Of a DNA stretch of 38,423 nt, positions 9,501-15,538 are shown one piece after another. The DNA is from an uncultured Acidimicrobiales bacterium (GTDB lineage: Bacteria; Actinomycetota; Acidimicrobiia; Acidimicrobiales; SHLQ01), in the NCBI GenBank assembly GCA_938002955.1, contig CALLAA010000249.1:1-38423 (forward strand). The letters are read 5' to 3'. The notes under the pieces were generated by a model. The model was not told the DNA's origin. It was given only the letters and a program-made list of their open reading frames with translations, and searched no databases. The position numbers were made by a program, and so were the translations under genes. The first letter of the stretch is position 1. Each line of letters begins with the position of its first letter.

Positions 9501-9997
9501 ACCTGCTCGAGCGTCGCAACCGTCTCCGAGCGGGCGCAACCGCCGAGATCCTCCTGCGTGTGCGTGCGGCGCAACCCCGATCTGGAGCGCTCGCGGTGCC
9601 GTTCGCATTTGCTGCTGAGTCGGTGACCGGGGACTCGGTCACCGTCGACCTCGCCGAGCCAGTGGCTGCGCTTTCACCTGGCGATTCGGCGACATCTGGC
9701 TTCTTCGGTGCGATGTCGACGGAGGAGAAGCGACTCGTCGCACTCGGCACGGCCGCCATGGTGCTATTCGGTGGAATCTTCGTGCACCACATTCTTGGCC
9801 GGGTCAGGCGCTTCCGTAAGCGGCGCGCCGCGCAACGCGCCGAGCAAGCAGCACGAGACGAGCTCTTCATCGATCTACGGACAAACGCGTCGCGGCCTCG
9901 AGTTCGGGCTCACGCCCCCGACATTGATCTGACCGAAGGCGGCGAGCACCATTCGCCGCGACGGCGTCGGGGTCGCCGACCGGCCGAAAAGAAGTAG
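3569..9997 (+). CDS. Giant secreted, membrane-anchored repeat protein (DUF11-like repeats)
   Basis: 2,142 residues. The frame is open from a GTG at 3425, but the ATG at 3569 is preferred: it has GGAAAG at 3557-3562 (6-nt spacing) and starts a clear signal peptide (MRRLVLLITVLVAAAIVGSL). After an N-terminal region of about 360 residues come about twelve beta-rich repeats of 120-170 residues. They begin near residues 364, 511, 653, 786, 918, 1048, 1173, 1298, 1431, 1570, 1738 and 1904. Each opens with a motif like NNxDGTYxV ... ENTGDxPLxxV, as in the DUF11/TIGR01451-type repeats of bacterial surface proteins. Many carry a Cys pair ending ...C-x(4-10)-RPGxxLGP, while others carry a Y/F-DG-x-(T)-LL block. 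A transmembrane helix at about 2054-2078 and a very basic 60-residue tail close the protein, so the repeats face outward. An adhesin or stalk role is inference. No LPXTG sorting motif is present. Confidence 0.85.
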   Translation: MRRLVLLITVLVAAAIVGSLGSLGAQNGDDDHPFATTWCKSPVVIPLATADAVSTTNAEGVSTARGANAVLSSRGPVVRMSEVGSRVQVTFDQTLFHTQWLFGSVDVGDSVRADAFLGRARQPIDAYSIRGSMVVAPEQPTRGLTAIADEEPTSTGELDIFVGATEVLITNEGGTAVDLIAVAGCPAIELSTEVISAPVWDAELQRFVAEHEVTFLNRLANPRAAALRTQQPDAASTVIDDLVVDIAIAADGFRTAEIVRSSMSRELDLRRSDTFDGVNDTGVLGTPLRLANGDVQRLRFSVAYEPNFDDASWAEGVGVPAPTIALRGVVDDVQVGVSARLRPDGAELDTSTAPSRLVTPAPGLTVEHEFVTAPESTADGAVTVAERIVVANIGDTAVDELVVRYPIAEMYGPGTVLTEFTGTASHSCAGLFAERFNGGTRSVAVFDETGLGVGEQCTIDMQTVLLPGIVPTSTGADYEAPVVATARSGRREVRDATAVQATLTQSPLVAVSLSPTEVTNLEDGRYRFTGSLTAKNTGDQNVTNVATRIDFATQPDGVATPTEVSFEAIDGDTSCVGARLPRQSTSGALLTIGSSLAVGEDCTVEYSVVLRPGAQLDGWTITGAAEARSPRGLDVQINQTVAEPILNESPSIESSVRQDDIRNNADGTYQVTLTTTITNTGDTPLTSVATSDDGPTQFGDIVRSAERIGDSCSAVSWRRPLGAFSQVGDANTCSVTQVYLVEPGAQLTEWEVESSSSATSTSTAIVETVSRSGEIIFTEAPRLEPSIVLASIAKVDDRNVRIVLRGSLENTGDIEVRGVQATLDLADALGDLPFVLESLAVDGAIASETYDGHTQTGLLSSVDEIASQSRSDWTVVLVARTGDVSGPFTFELETTATSPAEVTLDIAPVSIERTVPLVQIIDQVLTATNNNDGTYEIEHTVSARNVGEIEVPGIAVSTDFLAVFDDLLVSEVTRTSTCTEAVRPGAACSSTQLATLRPGSAVGPYEVDVQIASADAQQLDALVVDTPQSIYFDARAKTPLRFVERPSIDLRSEVGDAQNNGDGTYTVSYGALITNTGDVPLYRVGMADLVNDIYGETIVENLLTTDTCSTVSFTQPLGPSQSCTRTQDVTVRPAALLGPWEGTVGVTADSPSFATVFEDAVLDAVTFEETVTLDTSSSLTALSNNGNGTYNVAYELVVENTGDVPLVDIVVSNIAADHGDRQLEQTLNLDSCTGVALSTPLAPGATCRIELNQLLQPGSALGPFDLSTTVDAVSASTTTARSVTTTNELTLTEAPRLELQSGVVSVENVDDGAFRVVANVEVENAGDVRVDNLALSLDLDEVFPEASYRIGGVISNDFVIEEAFAAGESTNMLSPDQSIGVGNAGTITLIVVVQPNGEGGPFVGDLRVSGVSPAESDVSAVIAAQVDLPSISVAVVAQSVDNNRDGSYTVTTSYEISNDGSTGLEFVRLVEDVEEIYAGTIVRTVSVDAERLPTADLTDRRRGNDVLEWGAMLDAGTSAVVTTTVLVEPGNVLGPFIPTVTTSASSPAGTGVAAVGFADDEVEFVEQPALRVSQRLLKRPAWNGSGTFDVSFAIDVVNDGDVELRSLQVQQDLLNALGPASQISVRDIRSETLAVNTDFDGLGQLPRSTEPLEGDELEDLEARPARDVGDTRLLAGWNTLPAGETGTIELDLTITPENRGVYSTRVVVSANTPAGTGLGSGGDVIEANTLTRLSVQGEIGVAKQTIGEATVRPDGAVGVTYEILVENAGPFPLTNVEVHDQLSQAFGVGSTFVTSRVRIEAASPCEGFASSSYDGGTIDPVLVSGVELLPGERCRIQYDAVVIPSKALPGPFRSSAFAIASDPFSGTVIDDSTDGTNTDPDGNQEPGDNDIATAVRVEVPLPSVAMTAEPLDSGTLDNDGWFDFGYRITLENTGQIDIDTTRLTAALDDVWTVPFEVVSVTSDDLVVGRNYDGDGATNLLERRNRLRAGATAEILLRVRAAQPRSGALAVPFAFAAESVTGDSVTVDLAEPVAALSPGDSATSGFFGAMSTEEKRLVALGTAAMVLFGGIFVHHILGRVRRFRKRRAAQRAEQAARDELFIDLRTNASRPRVRAHAPDIDLTEGGEHHSPRRRRGRRPAEKK

Positions 9998-10010
9998 CGG
10001 GAGGCGCTAC
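9994..10010. terminator. Short hairpin between convergent stops (giant gene and rpiB)
   Basis: A perfect 6-bp inverted repeat, GTAGCG (9994-9999) and CGCTAC (10005-10010), has a 5-nt loop. Its arms contain both stop codons (TAG 9995-9997 on plus; stop at 10007-10009 on minus). It has no U-tract on either side, so it may be a weak bidirectional terminator or 3'-end stabiliser rather than a classical intrinsic terminator. Confidence 0.35.
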
Positions 10011-10447
10011 TCGTTCTCGATCGCCATGACCTGATCGACGCGCCGCTGATGGCGGCCGCCCTCGAATTCGGTCGTCGCAAAAAGATCCACGATCTCTTCG
10101 GCAATGCTGAGGCCAACGACACGAGCGCCCATCGACAGCACGTTGGCATCGTTGTGCGAGCGAGCCATGCGAGCCGTATATAGGCAATTGCACAGGGCCG
10201 CCCGAACGCCCTTCACCTTGTTCGCTGCGAGTTGTTCACCCTGACCTGAACCACCGAGCACGATCCCCCAATCGGCCTCTCCGGCCACCACCGCACGGCC
10301 AACGGCTGCGCAGAATTCGGGGTAGTCGACCGACTCCGTCGAGTCTGTTCCTAGATCGAGGACTACATGTCCTTGCTCGGTTAACCGATGCACAAGATGT
10401 GCTTTTAGGTCGTATCCGGCATGATCGCTTCCAAGGGCAATGCGCAT
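10007..10447 (-). CDS. rpiB: Ribose-5-phosphate isomerase B (RpiB/LacAB family)
   Basis: 146 residues, the usual length. RpiB interconverts ribose 5-phosphate and ribulose 5-phosphate in the cytoplasmic pentose phosphate pathway. Family motifs are visible: GSDHAGYDLK near the N-terminus, DYPEF at 41-45, the phosphate/active-site loop GGSGQGEQLAANK (65-77), and SHNDANVLSMGAR (97-109). The position occupied by the catalytic Cys in E. coli-type enzymes is not Cys. Glu71 in GSGQGE corresponds to the Glu used as general base by the Mycobacterium tuberculosis enzyme (established for that family), which supports an actinobacterial origin. His98-Asn99 match the ring-opening region. ATG start at 10447. 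It converges with the giant repeat gene and diverges from the tadE pair. Confidence 0.95.
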   Translation of the reverse strand: MRIALGSDHAGYDLKAHLVHRLTEQGHVVLDLGTDSTESVDYPEFCAAVGRAVVAGEADWGIVLGGSGQGEQLAANKVKGVRAALCNCLYTARMARSHNDANVLSMGARVVGLSIAEEIVDLFATTEFEGGRHQRRVDQVMAIENE

Positions 10448-10505
10448 GTCCGCATTCTGTCTCAGGACCTAGGCGTATGGGCCAATCGGCCCGAACTTCG
10501 CTTCT

Positions 10506-10515
10506 GGTGTACACC
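10506..10515. promoter_or_regulatory. 10-bp perfect palindrome GGTGTACACC between rpiB and tadE-like genes
   Basis: A perfect palindrome lies 29 nt before the first tadE-like start and 58 nt before rpiB, in a divergent spacer of 97 bp. The spacer also has a small inverted repeat GGGCC-AATC-GGCCC (10479-10492). This is a typical position for an operator, but no regulator is identified. It could be chance. Confidence 0.25.
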
Positions 10516-10544
10516 TTTAGCAAATTTGTGCCGAAGACCTACCT

Positions 10545-11129
10545 ATGTTCTTCCTGAATCGTCTCCGCGAATCGCGCCGGAACGGCGAAGCCTCTGAGCG
10601 ACGCAAACTCCGTGAACGTGGAGCCGCCGCGCTCGAGTTTGCACTCGTTGCCCCCTTCTTCTTCCTCGTCGTCTTCGGTGGTATCGAAATTGGCCTGATG
10701 TTCCGTAGTCATCTCGCGCTCGAGAACATGTCGCGTACCGCCGCCCGCGTTGCTTCCGTACAGCGCAACGCTCCAGGTGCGGACCAAGCAATCTTGGAGA
10801 ACATCAACGCGCAGGCGGAGATTCTTAGCGGCGACATCACGAAGGTCATCATCTTCTCCGCGGAAACGCTCGATGCCGATCTCAGCCCTGATTGCGAGCT
10901 CGCCACGGCATCTCGTGCAAACGAATGCAACGTATACCTCGTCGATGATCGTGGCGTCCAGGGCGTCCTAGACGACGGCGTATGGGAAGCAGGACTCACC
11001 GCAACAGAACGTGGCGCGTGGCAGAACCTCGGCATCTACATCGAATACGACTACCAGTACGCAACCGGTTTCTTCGACTCCATCACTCTTTCGACCACCT
11101 CGGTCGAAGTCGTCGAGCTCGATCTCTAG
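10545..11129 (+). CDS. TadE-like pseudopilin / pilus assembly protein (first of pair)
   Basis: 194 residues. A basic cytoplasmic N-terminus (about 1-30, rich in Arg and Lys) leads into the TadE signature GAAALEFALVAPFFFLVVFGGIEIGLMFR (residues ~27-55). Its Glu in the first turn and single hydrophobic helix are typical of minor pseudopilins of Tad/Flp pili. The extracytoplasmic part (about 55-194) has two Cys (SPDCELATASRANEC) that may form a disulfide. TadE and TadF are minor pilins needed for Flp pilus assembly in characterised systems. No Tad ATPase, TadB/C platform or Flp major pilin is in this window, so the machinery must be elsewhere. Its stop overlaps the ribosome-binding site of the next gene. 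Confidence 0.85.
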   Translation: MFFLNRLRESRRNGEASERRKLRERGAAALEFALVAPFFFLVVFGGIEIGLMFRSHLALENMSRTAARVASVQRNAPGADQAILENINAQAEILSGDITKVIIFSAETLDADLSPDCELATASRANECNVYLVDDRGVQGVLDDGVWEAGLTATERGAWQNLGIYIEYDYQYATGFFDSITLSTTSVEVVELDL

Positions 11130-11132
11130 GAG
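11128..11132 (+). promoter_or_regulatory. Ribosome-binding site AGGAG deciding the start of the second TadE-like gene
   Basis: AGGAG overlaps the TAG stop of the preceding gene (11127-11129). It sits 1 nt before ATG 11134 but 7 nt before ATG 11140, so translation should begin at 11140. Confidence 0.75.
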
Positions 11133-11139
11133 AATGAAC

Positions 11140-12333
11140 ATGTCCCACGTTCGATCCACAATCTCCAACGCACGGGCACGGTGGCGCAACCAGCGCGGTG
11201 CAGTCATTGTTGAGACCGCGCTCGCAATCCCGATCCTGCTCATGGTGATCATGGGATCGATCGAGTTCGGTTTTGGCTGGGAAGCCAAGTCTGCGACCGC
11301 TTCCGGAGTTCGAACCGGCGTGCTCCGCGCTGCATCTATCGGTGATCAGCCAGAGACCGACATGCGCATTCTGCAGTCGATCATCGGCGAGATCGGTACC
11401 GAGAACGTCGACCGCATCGAATACGTGATGGTCTTCAACGCAACTGGCCACACCGACAAAGAGGCTGCCATCGCCGGCTGCGCAGCTGGTGCAGGCACGA
11501 CACAGTGCGCCCTCTACCCAACGAGCGTCCTGCAAGCCGTTGCAGCAACCGCCGATCCAGCGGCATATCAGGCCGCCAACTTCGACCTCGGAGGCAACGT
11601 CACGCGTGACGGCGCCGGAGATATCGATGGCTACGCCTGCACGTTTGGCAAGCTCGACACCAACTGGTGCGCTGGCAGCCGAACCGTCCTCAGCGACGTG
11701 GAGATCGGCATTGCCGTGGCGTACAACCACGAATGGGTCACCGGCATCATCCCGTTCGATCCTCCGGTCTTCGATGACTACTCGATTTCGTCAACGTTTC
11801 TGGGCAGCGGTAGCTCGATCAGTGCTACGGGCATTCCACCGATTGGCGGGTCTGTGGCCTACGTTTCCGGCTTTACTGTGGGGTCTACACCGTTTGGATT
11901 CACCAACGGATCCGTGGTCGATCCGCCTGCAGCAGGAGCTCCGGACATTCTGGGCGTCTTTGGCGGTAAGCAGAGCACGACGCTTGAGCTCGACAACCTG
12001 GTTGCCGGACACACCGAGATCTGCATCACTTTCGACCTCCACATCATTGGTGGCTGGGAGTCCTCCGGGGCTTACGAAGACACTTGGCGACTGAACATTG
12101 ATGGAACTACCTACGTCGAGGATTCGTCATACAGCGGCGGCAATGCCCCTGGCTCGGCCACCGGTACAAACACGTTTGGCTACCCCAGCGGTAAGGGCGA
12201 CTTTACAATCCAAATCTCCCAGTGCGCGCCACATACGGGCTCGACCGCAGACTTCGACTTCGTTGGAGATATGAGTGCAGGCATGCCCGACGAAGGCTGG
12301 GCAATCTCGAATATCCAAGTGACGACTTCGTAG
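11140..12333 (+). CDS. TadE-like protein with an additional C-terminal beta-rich domain
   Basis: 397 residues from the ATG chosen by its ribosome-binding site. Residues about 19-47 (RGAVIVETALAIPILLMVIMGSIEFGFGW) are the TadE-type hydrophobic stretch with the conserved Glu. The following ~185 residues are the usual extracytoplasmic region, with four Cys. From about residue 233 to the end there is an extra Gly/Ser/Thr-rich domain (VAYVSGFTVGSTPFGFTNG ... AGHTEICITFDLHIIGGWESSG ... WAISNIQVTT). It reads like a beta-sandwich, similar in flavour to lectin or carbohydrate-binding modules. TadE proteins are normally about 130-200 residues, so this one is a fusion. The domain is not identified with certainty. 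It probably acts with the upstream TadE-like protein at the cell surface. Confidence 0.8.
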   Translation: MSHVRSTISNARARWRNQRGAVIVETALAIPILLMVIMGSIEFGFGWEAKSATASGVRTGVLRAASIGDQPETDMRILQSIIGEIGTENVDRIEYVMVFNATGHTDKEAAIAGCAAGAGTTQCALYPTSVLQAVAATADPAAYQAANFDLGGNVTRDGAGDIDGYACTFGKLDTNWCAGSRTVLSDVEIGIAVAYNHEWVTGIIPFDPPVFDDYSISSTFLGSGSSISATGIPPIGGSVAYVSGFTVGSTPFGFTNGSVVDPPAAGAPDILGVFGGKQSTTLELDNLVAGHTEICITFDLHIIGGWESSGAYEDTWRLNIDGTTYVEDSSYSGGNAPGSATGTNTFGYPSGKGDFTIQISQCAPHTGSTADFDFVGDMSAGMPDEGWAISNIQVTTS

Positions 12334-12337
12334 ACAG

Positions 12338-13360
12338 CTAACCGAGGGTAAGCGCCCACGGGTTCGCCGCGAGGTAATCGCTCGCAGACGTTGGTTCAGG
12401 AGCGCGGAACCCAACGGGCAGCCAGAGCGTTCCAGCTTCGGTGCCAACGTAGATCTCCCAGTTGTAGAAGCCGCGAAGAGCCCGTTCGTCCAAGCGAACA
12501 AGCTCTGCATAGGCGAGTACGGCGTTTACGTAGTGGTCCGAGTTGTTGTACCCCCACAATCCCTTGTCGATGTCGTCGAGTCCGCCACGTTGTACGAGAT
12601 ATCGGGCAGCACCGGCGATGGCGTCTCCAGGGTCGTCGATGTCACCACCTTCGCTGACTTCCTCCCATGTGGTTGGCAGGAACTGCATCGGCCCCTGAGC
12701 ACCCGCTGAGCTGAGCCCATCGATCCGGCCCATTCCGGTTTCGATCAGGTTGATTCCAGCGAGGACTTGCCAGTCGATTCCCGTTGCGGCTTCGGCGGCT
12801 TGATAGTGATCCACGAGCACGTCGATCGGTTCTGGTTCGATGATCTCCCAGGCCGGGATGTTCTCGAGCGGGGGACCTCCACCGGTATGCAGCAGCCCCA
12901 ATTCGGTTCTGGCGGTGATGTGGAGATCGGCGACCGGCAACAGGTCCGCTGGCAGCGCTGCACGGAATGGCTCGATCCATGCGGGATGGCGCATGATCGA
13001 GCGGATCAGGACCTGTTCGGTATGGCCAAGGTCGGCATACTCGAGCGCGGACTGGCCATCGATGCGTAGCGCACGCTCAACGTCAACGAATAGGTCGGCG
13101 GCCTCCTCCGCCGTGGAGACCGTCGCTGGCATTGGACGGCCGTTGAACGCTCGAACCAGCGTGGTCGCCGGCGTGGACTCGAACGACTCGGGAGAGGCCT
13201 GCTTCGACGACACCTGTGTTGTCGTGACGAGCTCGGTGGAGGTCGTCGACACGATCGGAGCGGTCGAAATGTCGGGTGTGGAACCGCCGCAGGCGGCGAG
13301 CATCAAAAGCGTGCCGCACAGTGCTGTGGCCAATTGCATTCCAACAGTCTGGCGTGTCAC
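12338..13360 (-). CDS. Lytic murein transglycosylase-like lipoprotein
   Basis: 340 residues. A lipoprotein signal ends in LMLAACGG (lipobox Cys24). A Ser/Thr-rich linker (about 30-70) is followed by a helical region and then a soluble lytic transglycosylase domain (~193-300). The catalytic motif is INLIETGMGRIDG, with Glu207 as the expected general acid. It is followed by SSAGAQGPMQFLPTTW and AARYLVQRGG, both standard in these muramidases. The enzyme would cleave glycan strands of peptidoglycan outside the membrane. The start is taken as GTG at 13360, because it supplies Arg3 for the signal n-region; the ATG at 13339 would leave no positive charge. It converges with the TadE-like gene (4-nt gap) and diverges from the GtrA gene. 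Confidence 0.88.
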   Translation of the reverse strand: MTRQTVGMQLATALCGTLLMLAACGGSTPDISTAPIVSTTSTELVTTTQVSSKQASPESFESTPATTLVRAFNGRPMPATVSTAEEAADLFVDVERALRIDGQSALEYADLGHTEQVLIRSIMRHPAWIEPFRAALPADLLPVADLHITARTELGLLHTGGGPPLENIPAWEIIEPEPIDVLVDHYQAAEAATGIDWQVLAGINLIETGMGRIDGLSSAGAQGPMQFLPTTWEEVSEGGDIDDPGDAIAGAARYLVQRGGLDDIDKGLWGYNNSDHYVNAVLAYAELVRLDERALRGFYNWEIYVGTEAGTLWLPVGFRAPEPTSASDYLAANPWALTLG

Positions 13361-13383
13361 ACCTGTTTGTGGACGTTCTGGCC

Positions 13384-13389
13384 TAACCT
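13384..13389 (+). promoter_or_regulatory. -10 box TAACCT, leaderless start of gtrA-like gene
   Basis: TAACCT ends exactly 7 nt before ATG 13397, so the transcript would begin at the start codon. The identical box and spacing occur before hemE. No -35 box is obvious. Confidence 0.5.
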
Positions 13390-13396
13390 AAACGGA

Positions 13397-13861
13397 ATGA
13401 ATCAGCCCCGCCGGCTAGATCCGGCGCGCTTGTGGAATGAGTACGGCAAGCGCCTTCTCCGCTATGGCGGCGTCACGGTAGTGACGACCGTTGTGGGGTT
13501 GACGACCCTTCTCGTCGGCCTGTACGTCTTCGACTGGCCACCCGTGTACGCCAACCTGGTTTCGGTCTTTATGAGTACGCCCTTCGCGTACTACTTGAAC
13601 CGTCGATACGTGTGGGAGCAAGCTGGCAACCACAGCGTGTCGCGCGAGGTGGGGCCGTTCTGGATCATGACGTTCATCGGCTTCGTCGTCTCAACCGCTG
13701 CTGTCGGATTTGCCAGCCTGTTGACCGATACGAAGCCACTGTTGTTGTTGACCCAACTCGCTGCCTTTGCGGGCCTCTGGCTCGTGAAGTTTGCGTTCCT
13801 TGAGAAGTATCTGTGGCCGGACGCAGAACCGGTGCCAGATCCTGTCCGCGATGCGGCCTGA
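13397..13861 (+). CDS. GtrA-like membrane protein (polyprenyl-linked sugar translocation family)
   Basis: 154 residues with four hydrophobic segments (about 24-46, 51-68, 88-109, 116-135). The family-typical segment is VFMSTPFAYYLNRRYVWE: an N-R-x-[YW]-x-[WF] motif after the second helix, seen in GtrA/PF04138 proteins. In characterised systems these small proteins take part in moving undecaprenyl-phosphate-linked sugars across the membrane for O-antigen or arabinogalactan glycosylation. The frame is open further upstream, but ATG 13397 is chosen because a -10 box precedes it by 7 nt. The stop overlaps the next gene's start region by 11 nt. The nearby minus-strand glycosyltransferase set makes a role in envelope glycosylation plausible (inference). 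Confidence 0.88.
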   Translation: MNQPRRLDPARLWNEYGKRLLRYGGVTVVTTVVGLTTLLVGLYVFDWPPVYANLVSVFMSTPFAYYLNRRYVWEQAGNHSVSREVGPFWIMTFIGFVVSTAAVGFASLLTDTKPLLLLTQLAAFAGLWLVKFAFLEKYLWPDAEPVPDPVRDAA

Positions 13862-14465
13862 GGATCGGCGACGAGCCGAGGCCGCCCGCGGCTTCATGCC
13901 CGTCGATGAAGGCCTCGCCCTTCACGAACACGCCACCGCATGTCCGGTAGAGGGCCCCTTTCTCGAAGTCGGAAGCTACTGCGGGAAGTCCGCGATCTAT
14001 CTCGGGAGCGCAGCGCGCGACTCGAACCGGTTACTGTTCGCGCTCGACCATCACCGGGGGTCGGAGGAGAACCAGGCTGGTTGGGAATGGCATGAACCCG
14101 ACCTTGTCGATTCCGAGATTGGGCGCATGGACACGCTGCCAACGTTTCGGCGCACGATCCATGACGCCGAGTTGGAGGGCACCGTCGTTGCCCTCGTCGG
14201 CGACTCGCCTCGAGTCGCCGCTAGCTGGGAGACGCCACTAGCGCTGCTCTTCATCGACGGTGGGCACGGAACCGAACCTGCACACCTCGATTACGACGGG
14301 TGGACGCCAAAGCTCGTCTCCGGTGGAACGCTGCTCATCCACGATGTGTTCCCCGATCCGGTCGACGGCGGACGCCCGCCGTATGAGATCTACCTACGAG
14401 CCCTCGACGATGGGTTCACCGAGTTCGCCATAACCGGGTCCCTCCGAGCGCTCCGAGCGCCCTAA
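13851..14465 (+). CDS. Class I SAM-dependent methyltransferase (Methyltransf_24 type)
   Basis: 204 residues from ATG 13851, which overlaps the GtrA stop by 11 nt and implies translational coupling. The SAM-binding motif I is GPFLEVGSYCGKSAIYLG (about 36-53). LFALDHHRGSEENQAGW follows motif I (ALDHH, strand 2), and LLFIDGGHGTEPAHLDYDGW has the D-x-G-H ... D pattern of the Methyltransf_24 family. In that family these residues help bind a divalent metal and a sugar or catechol-like acceptor. LVSGGTLLIHDVFPDP completes the fold. The acceptor is unknown. Its coupling to a GtrA protein suggests a glycan or glycolipid substrate (inference). Confidence 0.85.
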   Translation: MRPEDRRRAEAARGFMPVDEGLALHEHATACPVEGPFLEVGSYCGKSAIYLGSAARDSNRLLFALDHHRGSEENQAGWEWHEPDLVDSEIGRMDTLPTFRRTIHDAELEGTVVALVGDSPRVAASWETPLALLFIDGGHGTEPAHLDYDGWTPKLVSGGTLLIHDVFPDPVDGGRPPYEIYLRALDDGFTEFAITGSLRALRAP

Positions 14466-14471
14466 CCAAGA

Positions 14472-14516
14472 TTTGTGAGCGATTCTGCAGGCTCAGCCCG
14501 CGAGATCGCTCACAAA
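14472..14516. terminator. 12-bp inverted repeat between convergent genes
   Basis: TTTGTGAGCGAT (14472-14483) and ATCGCTCACAAA (14505-14516) pair perfectly across a 21-nt loop, which itself contains GGCT-C-AGCC. It starts 6 nt after the methyltransferase stop, and its right arm holds the stop codon of the minus-strand gene ending at 14510. It is probably a bidirectional transcription terminator; a long U-tract is absent on both strands. Confidence 0.6.
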
Positions 14517-15538
14517 AACGTGGGTGCGGTAAGGAAGACCGATGCCGCGGGGGAGCGGTTGGAGAGTGCGTCGTTCGCGAGCAGTACTGCCGCTGACGAA
14601 TATGTCGACATTTCTCCGCCGGGGAAATGCACTTCCTCGGGATGGACCTCGCCCGTCCAGTAGCGACCGTTATCGCCGCGCAGGCGCCATGTTGTATCGA
14701 ACAAGTACTGCGCGGTTTCTCGATCCCCGACAGCGAGGTGTGCAATGGCGCACTCGCAGGTCTCAGCTGTTGTCACCCACGGGCGGTCTCCGACGCATCG
14801 AACGCCGAGACCCTCCATGACGAACACATCGAATCGCGATGCCAACCGTTCGATAGCGGCGTCGCCGGTAAGTGCTCCGCTCAAAACCGGGTAGTACCAG
14901 TCCATGGCCCAGCGGTTCTTTGGGGCAAACGCGCCTTCAGGCTGGGTACGCAACACCGAACCGAGCCGGTCGATCCGCTCGCTCCAGTCTTCCCGGTCGA
15001 CTCCGACCAAGCGACTGAGGGCCAACGCGCTACGCGCCGAGTGGTACATCGACGAAGAGCCCGTGAGTAGTGCAAATGACCACGGTGTGCCATCCGCGTG
15101 TCGGGCCCACAAAATTTCGCCACGTTCTTGCTGCAAGGCAAAGACCCAATCGAGCGCACGCTCCACGACGGGAAACATCGTCTCGGCGAACCCTCGATCC
15201 TGGGTGATAAGCCACTGATGCCATACGCCGGTAGCGATGTAGGCAATCACGTTCGCGTCGAACTTGTCTTGTTCGACGCCGTCGGCCAGGTAGTACTGAT
15301 GCCACGATCCATCGTCATGCTGGAGGCCAACGAGCCAGTCATAGGCGCGGTTCGCCTCGGAGATGCGACCAGCCGATGCCAACGCCATTGCAGCTTCGAC
15401 GTGGTTCCAGGGGTCGGCATGACCGCCAGGCACCCACGGGATCATGCCCGAAGGCAGCTGCCATTCAGCGATGGCGTCGGCGGTCTCCTCAACCTGCGCG
15501 GTCGTGAGGGGCCCAGTAGTCGAACGGTGTTCGGTCAT
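14510..15538 (-). CDS. Prenyltransferase/terpene-cyclase-like alpha/alpha-toroid protein
   Basis: 342 residues from the ATG at 15538, which overlaps the upstream methyltransferase stop (ATGA). The protein is rich in Trp and has repeating helical hairpins with QxxDGSW-like turns (WLVGLQHDDGSWHQYY, about 82-97; WVFALQQERGEILW ... DGTPW, about 140-165). This resembles the alpha/alpha-barrel of prenyltransferase beta subunits, squalene cyclases and some glycan-acting six-hairpin enzymes. No DxDD or DDxD catalytic motif of terpene cyclases is evident, so an enzymatic class should not be assumed. It is the last gene of a tight glycosyltransferase-methyltransferase-toroid set, so it likely acts on the same product (inference). 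Confidence 0.7.
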   Translation of the reverse strand: MTEHRSTTGPLTTAQVEETADAIAEWQLPSGMIPWVPGGHADPWNHVEAAMALASAGRISEANRAYDWLVGLQHDDGSWHQYYLADGVEQDKFDANVIAYIATGVWHQWLITQDRGFAETMFPVVERALDWVFALQQERGEILWARHADGTPWSFALLTGSSSMYHSARSALALSRLVGVDREDWSERIDRLGSVLRTQPEGAFAPKNRWAMDWYYPVLSGALTGDAAIERLASRFDVFVMEGLGVRCVGDRPWVTTAETCECAIAHLAVGDRETAQYLFDTTWRLRGDNGRYWTGEVHPEEVHFPGGEMSTYSSAAVLLANDALSNRSPAASVFLTAPTFL

